This document shows, piece by piece, positions 8,290 through 17,538 of a DNA stretch of 64,000 nucleotides. The position numbers and the translations under genes are program-made. Source of the DNA: SHLQ01 sp033344795 (GTDB taxonomy: Bacteria; Actinomycetota; Acidimicrobiia; Acidimicrobiales; SHLQ01); contig JAWPMS010000001.1 of NCBI GenBank assembly GCA_033344795.1, forward strand, positions 2,914,001-2,978,000, in the 5' to 3' direction. How positions within the stretch are numbered: the stretch's first letter is position 1; every line of letters starts with the position of its first letter. The notes beneath the pieces were generated by a model. That model was not told where the DNA came from. It made no database searches and saw nothing but the letters and a program-made list of their open reading frames with translations.

Positions 8290-8553
8290 CGAGACGGCAT
8301 TGCCCGGGCCGCGAACGTGGCCGATGATTGATTTCTCAACCGCCGTGCCGAAGGTGTGGTGTAGGGATCGCACCGGTTTGTGATCGGGCGCTGTTAGCCT
8401 TACACGGTTCACAGGTAGTGAGCAGACGCTGCGGTTCACCGCAGGGTCGACGAATCACCGCTCTGGTGTACGTCTGAACTGCTTTGATCACCAAGGTGAT
8501 CATCACAGGGTCATACGGCGCGCGGGGCTGGGTCCTACACCCAAGGAAAATTT
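8290..8553 (+). promoter_or_regulatory. rpsO leader region with two inverted repeats
   Basis: Non-coding stretch between ribF and rpsO. TAGCCT (8395-8400) is a possible -10 box, giving a leader of about 145 nt. It holds a hairpin CTGCGG-TTCA-CCGCAG (8429-8444) and a near-perfect palindrome TGATCACCAAGGTGATCA (8485-8502), then AAGGA (8543-8547) as ribosome binding site. Structured leaders that bind S15 and repress its translation are known in several phyla; that this one does is inference. The palindrome could also be a protein operator. Confidence 0.5.
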
Positions 8554-8835
8554 ATGGAATCTGTACTCCCACCAAAAGACGAGACAATGGCCAGCGTCCG
8601 CAAGGCGTTTGGTCTCTCCGAAACCGACACCGGTTCTCCCGAGGTCCAGATTGCGCTCCTCACGGCTCGCATCTCACACCTCACGGAACATCTGAAGGTC
8701 CACAAAAAGGACCATCACAGTCGTCGTGGGCTGCTGATGCTGGTTGGTCAGCGTCGTCGATTGCTCGATTACGTCAGTGACAATGACGTGGAGCGATACC
8801 GCGAACTGATCGCACATCTCGGCATCCGCCGATAA
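8554..8835 (+). CDS. rpsO: 30S ribosomal protein S15
   Basis: S15 is a primary 16S rRNA-binding protein of the 30S platform. The 93-residue product has the signature DTGSPEVQIALLTARI followed by HLTEHLKVHKKDHHSRRGLL and a C-terminal RRRLLDYV block, all typical of S15. The ATG at 8554 has AAGGA seven bases upstream and gives a protein a few residues longer than the usual 89; an internal ATG at 8587 would remove part of the first helix. The gene stands alone between a structured leader and a hairpin terminator, upstream of pnp, the same neighbour as in many bacteria. Confidence 0.96.
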   Translation: MESVLPPKDETMASVRKAFGLSETDTGSPEVQIALLTARISHLTEHLKVHKKDHHSRRGLLMLVGQRRRLLDYVSDNDVERYRELIAHLGIRR

Positions 8836-8844
8836 GTAGGAATC

Positions 8845-8870
8845 GAGTGGCCTTGCGGCCGCTCGTTTCG
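8845..8870 (+). terminator. Hairpin terminator after rpsO
   Basis: GAGTGGCC (8845-8852) pairs with GGCCGCTC (8857-8864), one G-U pair, around a TTGC loop, followed by GTTTCG. The T-rich stretch is short, so termination may be partial and part of pnp expression may come from rpsO read-through. Confidence 0.55.
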
Positions 8871-9026
8871 CGTACGGGCCACAATTCCTGATTCAGGAGT
8901 GGGACCCGAGCGAACCGGTTCGACCGATTCGCTCAACGAAGCAAACGGGCCGAAACGCGGCCCCGTCCGGCAAGGTGCTGGACACAGATGAACTCCCGGC
9001 AGGGGCCGGGAAAAGGAGAGCCTTTC

Positions 9027-11474
9027 ATGGCTGAAATTCATAGTGTCGAGGACGCCGTCCTCGGCGCCACTGACAAAATCATGTCGTTCGAGACCGGCCG
9101 CATGGCCAACCTCGCAGACGGCTCCGTGCTTGCCCGCCTGGGTAACACGATGGTCCTCGTGACCGCAACAGCAAGTGACAAGCCACGCGATGGCGCAAGC
9201 TTCTTCCCACTGACCGTGGACATGGAAGAGCGCAGCTATGCGGCTGGCAAGATCCCCGGGTCGTTCTTCCGTCGTGAAGGACGAGCCAGCGAAGCTGCGA
9301 TCCTTGTCGATCGCCTCACCGATCGCCCGTTGCGACCGAACTTTCCCGACGGATTCCGCAACGACGTTCACATCGTCGGCACCATCTTCGGTGCAGACCA
9401 AGAGAACCCATACGACGTACTGGCAATCAACGCCGCTTCGGCTGCGTTGGTCATCTCTCGCATCCCGTTCGAGAACCCGATCGGCGCCGTACGTGTTGCG
9501 TACACCACCGAGGGCGAATGGATCCCTCATCCAAGCTACGAAGAGAGCGCGAACGCCACCTTCGACATGGTCGTCGCTGGACGTCTCCTCGAAGATGATG
9601 ACGTCGCCGTCATGATGGTCGAGGCCGGCGGCACCGAGAAGTCGTGGGATGCATTCGAAAGCGGATCCCCCAAGGTCGACGAGGATGCGCTCGCCGCAGG
9701 TCTCGACGCCTCGAAGAAGTGGATCCGCCAAGCAATCGAACTCCAGGAAGCGCTCCTCGAAAAGGTCGGCGCTCCCGAGAAGATGACCTTCCCAACTCTC
9801 GGCGACTACACGCCCGAGATGCTGACAGCCGTTGAGGCCTACACCGCTCAAATTGCTGACACGCAGATGATCAAAGACAAGATGGAGCGTCAGAGCGCGG
9901 AGAATGCGCTCAAGGACGAGGTCAAGGCAGCGCTCGCTGAGCAGTTCCCCGACGATGGCGGCGGCATCAGCCAGGCCTTCCAGTCGATCAAGAAGGCAGT
10001 CGTTCGCAAGCGCATCGTCGAGGAAGGAATTCGCATCGACGGTCGCAAGACTGACGAGCTGCGTCCGCTCTCGTCCGATGTCGACCTCATCCCGACCGCG
10101 CATGGCACGGGCTTGTTCCAGCGTGGTGACACGCAGGTGCTCAACATCACCACGCTCGGCATGGGACGCATGGACCAGATGATCGACGGCATCGACCCGA
10201 TCACTCGCAAGCGGTACATGCATCACTACAACTTCCCGCCGTTCTCGACCGGCGAGCCGGGCTTCATGCGTGGCCCGAAGCGTCGCGAAATTGGGCACGG
10301 AGCACTCGCTGAGCGTGCGGTCCTTCCCGTCATCCCATCGATGGAAGAGTTCCCGTACACGCTTCGTCTGGTGTCGGAAGTCCTCGCCTCGAACGGTTCG
10401 TCCTCGATGGCGTCGGTCTGTGGATCGACTCTCTCACTGATGGATGCCGGTGTTCCGATCAAGGCGCCAGTCGCAGGTATTGCGATGGGCCTCGTCAAGA
10501 TGGACGACAAGTACATCACCCTCACCGACATTCTCGGTGCCGAAGATGCCATGGGCGACATGGACTTCAAGATCACTGGTACCTCGGAGTTCATCACCGC
10601 ACTTCAGCTCGATACCAAGATCGACGGAATCCCCGCCGATGTGCTCTCGAGCGCGTTGCAGCAGGCCAAGGTTGCTCGCCTCGCCATTCTCGACAACATG
10701 GCAGCGACGATCCCTGAGCCACGCCCAGAGGTTGGCCCCGCAGCTCCGAAGATCGTCTCGTTCGAGATTCCGATCGACAAGATCGGCGAGGTCATCGGAC
10801 CAAAGGGCAAGGTCATCAACGCCATTCAGGCCGAAACCGGCGCCGACCTCTCGGTCGACGACGACGGCATGGTTGGACTCGTGGCCATTGCGTCGCCAGA
10901 TCGCGCCAAGGTCGAAGAGGCCGAGCGTCAGGTGCGTCTCATCCTCGATCCTCCGACCGCTGAGGTTGGAGCCGTCTACCAGGGCAAGGTCGTGAACATC
11001 ACCAAGTTTGGTGCGTTCGTGAACATCCTTCCCGGTCGTGACGGCCTCGTGCATATCAGCAAGCTCGGTGGCGGAAAGCGCATCGACAAGGTCGAAGACG
11101 TTGTCTCGCTTGGCGACGACATCGAGGTCAAGGTCGAAGACATCGATCCGAATGGCAAGATCTCGTTGCGCCCGACCGCCGATGGCGGCGGTGACGATGA
11201 CTCGGACAGCTCGTCCTCGGACGACGGTGGCTCCAGCGATCGTGCTCCTCGTGACCGCGGAGACCGCGGTGGTCGTGGAGACGGCGGAGGCCGCAACCGT
11301 GGAGACCGGAACGGCGGTGACCGCGGGAGCAGCGATTCCAGCGGCTCCTCGTCGAAGTCCGACCGCGAGGTTGCTTCGTTCGAAGACAGCTTCGACGCTG
11401 AACTCGCTGACGAGCTCGGCGATCTTGGTCCTGCTCCGAAGTCGAGCCGCGGTGGACGCGGTCGTCGTCGGTAG
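9027..11474 (+). CDS. pnp: Polyribonucleotide nucleotidyltransferase (PNPase)
   Basis: PNPase degrades RNA 3' to 5' by phosphorolysis. The 815-residue protein shows two RNase PH domains (first with SFFPLTVDMEERSYAAGKIP, second from about residue 335 with RIDGRKTDELRPLS and SMASVCGSTLSLMDAGVP), a KH domain near residue 580 (KIGEVIGPKGKVINAI) and an S1 domain near residue 648 (YQGKVVNITKFGAFV). After S1 comes an unusual roughly 95-residue tail rich in Asp/Ser, then Arg/Gly/Asp repeats and a basic RGGRGRRR end, which may bind RNA or partner proteins. ATG 9027 has AAGGAGA (9013-9019). An upstream GTG-type extension is not supported. The palindrome CGAACCGGTTCG (8911-8922) lies in its leader. Confidence 0.96.
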   Translation: MAEIHSVEDAVLGATDKIMSFETGRMANLADGSVLARLGNTMVLVTATASDKPRDGASFFPLTVDMEERSYAAGKIPGSFFRREGRASEAAILVDRLTDRPLRPNFPDGFRNDVHIVGTIFGADQENPYDVLAINAASAALVISRIPFENPIGAVRVAYTTEGEWIPHPSYEESANATFDMVVAGRLLEDDDVAVMMVEAGGTEKSWDAFESGSPKVDEDALAAGLDASKKWIRQAIELQEALLEKVGAPEKMTFPTLGDYTPEMLTAVEAYTAQIADTQMIKDKMERQSAENALKDEVKAALAEQFPDDGGGISQAFQSIKKAVVRKRIVEEGIRIDGRKTDELRPLSSDVDLIPTAHGTGLFQRGDTQVLNITTLGMGRMDQMIDGIDPITRKRYMHHYNFPPFSTGEPGFMRGPKRREIGHGALAERAVLPVIPSMEEFPYTLRLVSEVLASNGSSSMASVCGSTLSLMDAGVPIKAPVAGIAMGLVKMDDKYITLTDILGAEDAMGDMDFKITGTSEFITALQLDTKIDGIPADVLSSALQQAKVARLAILDNMAATIPEPRPEVGPAAPKIVSFEIPIDKIGEVIGPKGKVINAIQAETGADLSVDDDGMVGLVAIASPDRAKVEEAERQVRLILDPPTAEVGAVYQGKVVNITKFGAFVNILPGRDGLVHISKLGGGKRIDKVEDVVSLGDDIEVKVEDIDPNGKISLRPTADGGGDDDSDSSSSDDGGSSDRAPRDRGDRGGRGDGGGRNRGDRNGGDRGSSDSSGSSSKSDREVASFEDSFDAELADELGDLGPAPKSSRGGRGRRR

Positions 11475-11485
11475 CGACGCCCAAC

Positions 11486-12742
11486 TTGGCTGACGGTCAA
11501 ACCATTCAAAAGACGACGCTCGGTAACGGCCTTCGGGTCGTTACCGAGTCGCTCGCCGGTTCGCGCAGTGCGTCGATCGGTGCATGGTTTGCTGTTGGAT
11601 CTCGCGATGAGACCCCGGAGCGATCCGGGGTCTCACACTTTTTGGAACACCTGCTGTTCAAGGGCACCCCGGAGAGATCGGCCAGAGCGGTAGCCGAGGC
11701 GATCGACGGCGTCGGCGGTGACATGAACGCCTTCACTGCTCGGGAGCACACCGCCTTCTATGCCCGGGTGCCTTCGAGTGCTCGAGACATGGCTGCGGAC
11801 GTGTTGTTCGACGTCCTGCGACGACCGGCGCTACGGGAAGACGATGTTGATGCCGAACGCATGGTCATCAACGAAGAGCTGATCGCGGCATACGACACCC
11901 CCGATGACGTCGTGCACATCGTGTTGTACGAGGCATTGTTTGCCGATCATGCGCTCGGACGTGAAGTTCTCGGGGATCCCGAGTCGATTTCGGCAATGCG
12001 CTCGGCCGACATCGGAGACTTTCATGCGCAGTGGTACCAACCAGCCAATCTTGTGATTGCCGCAGCTGGTGACGTCGAGCACGAGATGATCGTCGAGATC
12101 GCCGACCGTCATTTCGGGGACGTGGCCATGGGCGAGCGCCCCGTCCGCCAGAGTGTCGGCGACGTCGCGCCGGCAATGGTTGGTACGGAGCTGCCCGTTG
12201 AGCAGCTGCACATTGCTCTCGGCTGGCGAGCGTTGCGTCACGGCGACTCACGGCGATACGCGTTGGCTGTGGCGAATCAGATTCTGGGTGGCTCGCCTTC
12301 ATCACGGCTGTTTCAGGGCATTCGCGAGGAGCAAGGTTTGGCCTACACGGTCTTCTCCTCGACCTCGGGATACGCCGACAGCGGGTCGGCAAGCGTTTAT
12401 GCAGCGACCTCCACGCAACGCGGCCCCGCTCTGCTGGACGCGTTGTCCGAAGAGATGGAGAAGCTCGTCGACACCGGGGTCACCGAACATGAGCTGACGC
12501 TGGCGAAGACCGGTTTCGAGGGGTCGGTGATTCTCGGACTCGAAGACTCAGGATCACGCATGAGTCGCATGGCAACCGGCGAGGCGCTGCGCGGAGACAT
12601 CACGCCGATCGACGTGTTTCTCGAACGGCTGGCCGCCGTGAGTATCGAAGATGTCAACAACGTCATCAAGGACGTCTATGGCAGCCCCGCAGTGACGTCT
12701 TTGGTCGGTCCGGCCGAGTCACTCGCAAGTTGTGGGTGCTGA
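11486..12742 (+). CDS. M16 family zinc metallopeptidase
   Basis: A 418-residue peptidase of the insulinase/mitochondrial-processing-peptidase-like family. The inverted zinc motif HFLEH is at residues 50-54 (SHFLEHLLFKGT), and the downstream Glu ligand is in the block VINEELIAAYDTP. The C-terminal half carries the characteristic LGGSPSSRLFQGIREEQGLAY. In actinobacteria this gene typically follows pnp, as it does here with a gap of 11 bases. The start is uncertain: TTG at 11486 gives a standard N terminus (TTLGNGLRVVTE) but has no clear ribosome binding site. Substrate is unknown. Confidence 0.9.
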   Translation: MADGQTIQKTTLGNGLRVVTESLAGSRSASIGAWFAVGSRDETPERSGVSHFLEHLLFKGTPERSARAVAEAIDGVGGDMNAFTAREHTAFYARVPSSARDMAADVLFDVLRRPALREDDVDAERMVINEELIAAYDTPDDVVHIVLYEALFADHALGREVLGDPESISAMRSADIGDFHAQWYQPANLVIAAAGDVEHEMIVEIADRHFGDVAMGERPVRQSVGDVAPAMVGTELPVEQLHIALGWRALRHGDSRRYALAVANQILGGSPSSRLFQGIREEQGLAYTVFSSTSGYADSGSASVYAATSTQRGPALLDALSEEMEKLVDTGVTEHELTLAKTGFEGSVILGLEDSGSRMSRMATGEALRGDITPIDVFLERLAAVSIEDVNNVIKDVYGSPAVTSLVGPAESLASCGC

Positions 12743-12804
12743 TCAGCCGGGCCTTGACCACGCTCTGCTGAAGCCCTTCGATCGCGTTCGCCACGAGGGT
12801 CGAA

Positions 12805-12818
12805 TACGATTGTCGGCA
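12805..12818 (+). promoter_or_regulatory. Leaderless promoter of dapB
   Basis: TACGAT (12805-12810) followed by seven bases and then the dapB ATG. No Shine-Dalgarno sequence is present. The spacing puts the transcription start at or beside the start codon, as in leaderless actinobacterial transcripts. Confidence 0.55.
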
Positions 12819-13612
12819 TGAGTCGAATCGCAGTGACCGGAGCCGGCGGACGAATGGGCGCAGAGGTCTGTCGCTCCGTCGACGCAGCAGCTGACCTCAC
12901 GCTCGTCGCTGGCGTCGACCCGTCGGTGGAGGGCGAACGCCTTTCGGACATCACGAACACCGCAACCGATGTCGCGATCGTGGGATCTGTCGATCAGCTG
13001 GATCCGACCTCCGTCGACGTGATCATCGATTTCACCCACCTCGATGTCAGCCGAACCGTGCTTGACTGGTGTGCCGCGGACGGCGTTCATGCGGTCGTCG
13101 GAACCACCGGATTTGGAGACGAGGACCTCGAGCGGTTCCGCCTCGAGTTCACCGACAGCAACGCCATCATCGCCCCAAACTTCGCCATAGGTGCGGTGAT
13201 GATGATGCGAATGGCAGAGCTCGCAGCTCCATTCTTCGAGACCGCAGAGGTGATCGAGTTTCATCACAACGCGAAACGAGACGCACCTTCGGGAACCGCC
13301 ATGATGACGGCGAAACGTATCCAGGCGGCCAAGGACGCGAGCGACTCCGCTTGGGACATCGACCCAACGGAACAAGAGGTCGTCGCCGGCGCACGTGGCG
13401 GCAAGGTCGGCGGGGTGGGAGTCCACGGTGTGCGCATGCATGGCATGGTCGCCCACCAAGAGGTGATCTTCGGAACGACTGGTGAAACGTTGACGATCCG
13501 CCACGACAGCATCCATCGCAACTCGTTCATGCCCGGCGTGTTGTTGGCAGCACGCCATGTTGCGGAACGTCCAGGACTGACTCTAGGGCTCGACGCTCTG
13601 CTGTTCGACTGA
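12818..13612 (+). CDS. dapB: 4-hydroxy-tetrahydrodipicolinate reductase
   Basis: DapB reduces hydroxy-tetrahydrodipicolinate in lysine and diaminopimelate synthesis. The 264-residue protein has the NAD(P)-binding motif VTGAGGRMG at residues 6-14, VGTTGF in the middle, APNFAIG, and the active-site block EFHHNAKRDAPSGTA near residues 148-162, containing the catalytic His and Lys of the family. A conserved RGGKVGGVGVHGVR follows. Start ATG 12818 is likely leaderless. The gene is isolated from dapA (21.7 kb) and dapD (32.7 kb), so the pathway is scattered. It ends 13 bases from the convergent gene at 13626. Confidence 0.96.
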   Translation: MSRIAVTGAGGRMGAEVCRSVDAAADLTLVAGVDPSVEGERLSDITNTATDVAIVGSVDQLDPTSVDVIIDFTHLDVSRTVLDWCAADGVHAVVGTTGFGDEDLERFRLEFTDSNAIIAPNFAIGAVMMMRMAELAAPFFETAEVIEFHHNAKRDAPSGTAMMTAKRIQAAKDASDSAWDIDPTEQEVVAGARGGKVGGVGVHGVRMHGMVAHQEVIFGTTGETLTIRHDSIHRNSFMPGVLLAARHVAERPGLTLGLDALLFD

Positions 13613-13625
13613 CGCGCTGTAACCC

Positions 13626-14387
13626 TCAGACCGCAGTCGCCAGCTCGTCCTGCGGGCGCAAACGTGCGCTCGGCACGACGATCCACGTTGCCGTTGCGAC
13701 AGCGAGAGCTCGCCCAAACCCATCGATGAGAGCAGCTTCGGTCGCGAACTTGCGTCCGTCTCTGCCGGTGCGACGGCCAATGAGCTGGTAATCGCCGTTG
13801 CCGGGGACCCGGTGGAGAATCTCCACACTCAGTTCTCCGGTCACCGCGGCTAGGCCCCTGTCGAGTTTTGCAAGCACAGGAAAACCCGACGGGCAATCGA
13901 GCGCAGCCCAGATCATCCAGTCCGGAACGTCGCCAAGACTCTGTGGACGCCATGTGGTCGCGCTGAGTCCCGTGTCTTGCACCGTTCCGGGGCGAAGGTT
14001 CAGGCCGTTCGAGTCCGTTCGTTGGTTACCGCAGGCGAAGCACGTGGGCGCTATGTGCTCACCCTCGTGGTGGTCCAAGAAGCGATGTTCGGCCGAGGCG
14101 ACATCGCCCGCCCGCAGTCGCCCAAACTGTCCGACTCGAAGGGAGGCGCTGAGGGGTTGGACGGTCGCAATGGTCTCCTCGTTGCACGTGATCGTTGCGC
14201 CACGGGGGTCTGGGACGATGCCAAGCGGTGTCGCCAGTGGGATTGGCGCGTGGAACCTCACCTTGGCGCTCGACAAGCCGGCAGCGGAGGCAAAGACCCC
14301 CGCGCTGACGCCTCCATGACCTGATCCGATGGGTCCGTTCGCATGGCTTGGGATGGTGACGCTGTCTTGGGTGGCGAAGCTGTTCAT
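13626..14387 (-). CDS. Hotdog-fold protein, thioesterase-like
   Basis: A 253-residue protein. The second half has a CFACGNQR motif and a region ending in ALAVATATWIVV that resemble hotdog-fold acyl-CoA thioesterase-like proteins of actinobacteria, which often begin with a CF-x-CG motif. No substrate can be named. I chose the ATG at 14387 (MNSFATQ) because AGAAGGAAA lies just upstream on the minus strand; the frame is open further up, but that part runs into the regulator gene and has no coding character. It follows the large regulator at 14497 on the same strand (109-base gap) and may be co-transcribed with it. Confidence 0.65.
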   Translation of the reverse strand: MNSFATQDSVTIPSHANGPIGSGHGGVSAGVFASAAGLSSAKVRFHAPIPLATPLGIVPDPRGATITCNEETIATVQPLSASLRVGQFGRLRAGDVASAEHRFLDHHEGEHIAPTCFACGNQRTDSNGLNLRPGTVQDTGLSATTWRPQSLGDVPDWMIWAALDCPSGFPVLAKLDRGLAAVTGELSVEILHRVPGNGDYQLIGRRTGRDGRKFATEAALIDGFGRALAVATATWIVVPSARLRPQDELATAV

Positions 14388-14496
14388 GTCATTTCCTTCT
14401 CTGTGCTGTCCGTTTCGTTGTGGTTCAACAGTGCGGATTGCAGAAAGGAAAGACTTGGAGAGGGTGTGAAGATGCTCTGGAGATCGCGCGAGGCCA

Positions 14497-17355
14497 CTAA
14501 TTGGATGGCAACCGCGCGACCAGCGCCGGTGCATCGAGCGAGGTGTACAGCCGTCGTGCCGTGTCCTCATAGGTCTTCGCTCGGGATTCGTCACCGCGGC
14601 GACGGGCAATTCTTGCCAGGGGGTCAGCAGCGGCGAGGCTGCATGCCCATGGCACACCCAAGATGAGCTCGCTGAAGGGTTCCAGGTGCTCCTCGGCAAG
14701 TAGCAACAGCTGGTCGTCGTCGAGCAAGAGGGCGACTTCGGCCGCTGCGACCAGTGCGTTCCCCCCAACAATGTGCTCGCCGAGCCACCGAAAACTGTCT
14801 ACGCGAATCGAATCTGCAAGAGATCGAGCGAGCTTGATCTCGCCGGTCTCTGCGAGCGCCCAGGCATACGTCGCCTGAAAGAGCAGCGATTCCGAGGCCA
14901 TGTTGAGCAGGCTCAGCGGCTCCAGGGACGGTTCGAAGTCGCCCGAGAGTGCCGAGATGAAGAGCTGGCCGTAACCTTGAAGCGCGAAGCAGGAGTCGCC
15001 CCAGTACGGCTGTCCAATCCGCGCTGCCTCATCGCAGAGTTCTCGTGCGGTCTCGAACGATCCGGTGAATGCATCAAATGTTGAACGCAGCACGAGGTCG
15101 CGCCACTCCGAGATCGGCTGCGCGCGTGACCGAGCCTCGTCGAACGCCGCCACCCGACGGAGCTCGGCGCCCTTGCCTCGCATCAAAAGGGCGGTCTCCG
15201 GTGCGGCAGCATCAGCAAAGTAGACATCGGTTTCGATCCGCAAGGATTCGAGCTCGCGATCCAGCTGCTCCAGCTCATCGATACCCGCTGGGCAGGTGAA
15301 AACGATCGCTCGTGACTCCAGGAGCTCCATTCGATCGACCACAGAGGCGTCGGACGCCATTTCCAGGGCATCGCGAGTCATCTGGTCGCGCTGCTGCAGT
15401 GAACCGCCGAAGGCAGAGAAGGCTGCGATCTTCGCCATGATCCGAGCGCGAGCGGTGGAAGGCGCATCTCCGAGGGCGTCCAGCGCTTCGTGGAGGATGG
15501 CCAAGGTCGAGCGGTCCCGTGGCTTGCGGTACGGGCTGCGCCCATAGTGGCCGAGCGCCGCCGCGACGAGGAGATCCGTCCAGCCGTTTCGACGGGCGAT
15601 TTCGATGGCCTCGTCGTAGTACGGCACGGCGAGTATCGCTCGACCCGATGCGACCAGTGCGTCACCAAGAGTGATGAGGATCTCGCCTCGCTGTCGAACT
15701 TGCGTTTCCACATCGGCGCAAAGCTCGAGCAGTCGGATTGCGCGGTCGAACTGCTTTTCGTCCATCGCGTTGTCGGCGGCTGTCAGCCCGACTTCGAGGG
15801 CCACCTCCGTTTGTACGAGCGGTATTGAACCAAGTGTGTGAATGGCGATCTCCGCCTCGTTGCCGCCGCCATCATCGAGGGCGACTGCGCATCGATGATG
15901 AATCTTTGCTCGCGCAGCGCGGGACATGCCGTGTCGAATCGCTTCGGGAACCAGCTGATGCGAGAAACGAAATCGCGAGGCCGACGCCGTTTCGTGCAAG
16001 AGTTCTGCGTCCACGGCCTGATCGATGGCGTCGAGTGCTTCGGATGGCTCGAGTTCGGCGGCGTCCACGGCAAGTGCAAACGTGAATTCGGGCCCGATGA
16101 TTGCGCCAGCCTCGACGAGCCGTTTCACATTGTCGGCAAGACGTTCGATACGACCCGTCACGAGATCAGCGATCGAACCCGACGCGTGGACGCCCAGCTG
16201 ATGGTCGCGCAGGCTCTCGGTCAAGAAGAGCGGGTGGCCGCCGGTCCGAGCGAGCAGGCTCTCGATCACGCCTGGCTCTGTGGAATCATCGGTCGAGGGG
16301 TCCCCCAGTACTTCGCGAACGAGCGACGAGGCGGCGCGTTCATCCAAGTGTTCGAGGTCGATTCTGGTCGTGTTGCGTAGCCGCGTCTGCTCCCCGATCC
16401 ACTGACGGGGTGCCGGCCGGAGGTCCGTCGACGACGAGCGGAAGGATGCAATCGTCGAGATGCTGTGGTTGCCGGATCGGCGCTGGACTTGAGAAAGAAA
16501 CGCGCGGGTTGGCTGATCGGACCATTGGAGGTCGTCGATCAGCACGGCAACGGGATAGTCGTGCGCGACTCGATCGAAGATCGCAAGGAGGGCGTCCAAT
16601 CCGGCATATCCGTCGACGGCAGAAGCATCTGGATCAAAGGGCAGCCCGAGCGACGGGATGAGTGAAGCCAGGGGACCCTCGAGCCCATTGGCCCAGCTCG
16701 AGAACTCCGCCGGGTGTGCGGCGGCGATCTGGGCAACCGCGTCGCGGACGGGTTGCAGGGCCGACGTCACGTGTTCTTCACATCTCCCCGCGCAGACCAC
16801 GGCACCGCGAGACGCCATGTCTTCGAGGACATGGATGGCCAGCCGAGATTTTCCGACGCCGGGAGCTCCCCCGATGAGAATCTGAGCCGATTCGGTCCCG
16901 TTCAGGAAATCCTTGATGGCTTGAACTTCGTCTTGGCGTCCAACGAACGGGAACTCGTCATCGAGAGCGATTGAGAGGGCAAGGGCTACTGGCGTTCGTT
17001 CTCGAGGGCTTGCCTCAGGTGTTTCGCTGCGAGCAACGGTTGCGGATTCATCATTGATTTCTCCCACGAACTGATAGCCACGGCCGTGAACATTGCGAAT
17101 GAATCGTTGCGTACGTCCGTCGTCTCCAATCGCGCGCCGCGCCTGTTTGATTCGTGTCGTCAGCGCCGATTCAGAGACGAATTGGTCGCCCCACACCTGG
17201 TCGAGCAGCTCGGCCTTCTCGATGACGCGCTCTCGATGGGCGACCAAGTACGCAAGCACGTCGAAGACCTGAGGTTCGACGTGCACCTCGCCATCGGGTC
17301 CGTGCAGGCGTCTCCCAGGAACGTCGAGTTCGAAGAGCTCCCAGCGCACGCCCAC
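14497..17355 (-). CDS. Large transcriptional regulator: OmpR-type winged helix plus AAA-type ATPase
   Basis: A 952-residue regulator. Residues about 5-98 form an OmpR/PhoB-type winged-helix DNA-binding domain (FDVLAYLVAHRERVIEKAEL and NVHGRGYQFVGE). A P-loop GGAPGVGKSRLA lies near residue 160, with VLIDDLQWSD as Walker B, typical of the ATPase module of SARP/MalT/LuxR-type large regulators. The remaining about 500 residues are helical and TPR-like, probably the sensing part. The GTG start is preceded by GAGGAG nine bases upstream. It is transcribed divergently from the methyltransferase-OsmC-oxidoreductase genes, which are its likely targets. The signal is unknown. It lacks a receiver domain, so control by phosphorelay is unlikely. 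Confidence 0.85.
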   Translation of the reverse strand: MGVRWELFELDVPGRRLHGPDGEVHVEPQVFDVLAYLVAHRERVIEKAELLDQVWGDQFVSESALTTRIKQARRAIGDDGRTQRFIRNVHGRGYQFVGEINDESATVARSETPEASPRERTPVALALSIALDDEFPFVGRQDEVQAIKDFLNGTESAQILIGGAPGVGKSRLAIHVLEDMASRGAVVCAGRCEEHVTSALQPVRDAVAQIAAAHPAEFSSWANGLEGPLASLIPSLGLPFDPDASAVDGYAGLDALLAIFDRVAHDYPVAVLIDDLQWSDQPTRAFLSQVQRRSGNHSISTIASFRSSSTDLRPAPRQWIGEQTRLRNTTRIDLEHLDERAASSLVREVLGDPSTDDSTEPGVIESLLARTGGHPLFLTESLRDHQLGVHASGSIADLVTGRIERLADNVKRLVEAGAIIGPEFTFALAVDAAELEPSEALDAIDQAVDAELLHETASASRFRFSHQLVPEAIRHGMSRAARAKIHHRCAVALDDGGGNEAEIAIHTLGSIPLVQTEVALEVGLTAADNAMDEKQFDRAIRLLELCADVETQVRQRGEILITLGDALVASGRAILAVPYYDEAIEIARRNGWTDLLVAAALGHYGRSPYRKPRDRSTLAILHEALDALGDAPSTARARIMAKIAAFSAFGGSLQQRDQMTRDALEMASDASVVDRMELLESRAIVFTCPAGIDELEQLDRELESLRIETDVYFADAAAPETALLMRGKGAELRRVAAFDEARSRAQPISEWRDLVLRSTFDAFTGSFETARELCDEAARIGQPYWGDSCFALQGYGQLFISALSGDFEPSLEPLSLLNMASESLLFQATYAWALAETGEIKLARSLADSIRVDSFRWLGEHIVGGNALVAAAEVALLLDDDQLLLLAEEHLEPFSELILGVPWACSLAAADPLARIARRRGDESRAKTYEDTARRLYTSLDAPALVARLPSN

Positions 17356-17538
17356 CGTCAGATTCTCCTCTAGTTGAACGAGCTCGCCAAGTCTGCCCCC
17401 AAAAGCCGGGCGAAGAGCAGATCTTCAGACTCTCTCCATGAATTCGCCAAGACCTGTATTCGACAGGCCTGCATGGTGGAAGACACACACACCGCCTCGG
17501 ACCACATCCGGCCGAGCCCGAGATCGAGAAGGCAAGAC

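Noticed and set aside
7246..8439. 397-codon minus-strand open frame opposite ribF
   Set aside because: Runs antisense to a certain gene, has no recognisable domain, and reflects codon bias of ribF.
8911..8922. LexA box upstream of pnp (CGAACCGGTTCG)
   Set aside because: The half-sites GAAC and GTTC are separated by two bases rather than four, so it does not fit the LexA consensus.
8769..10298. 509-codon minus-strand open frame opposite pnp
   Set aside because: Antisense to well-supported pnp and the rpsO end; composition is that of a shadow frame.
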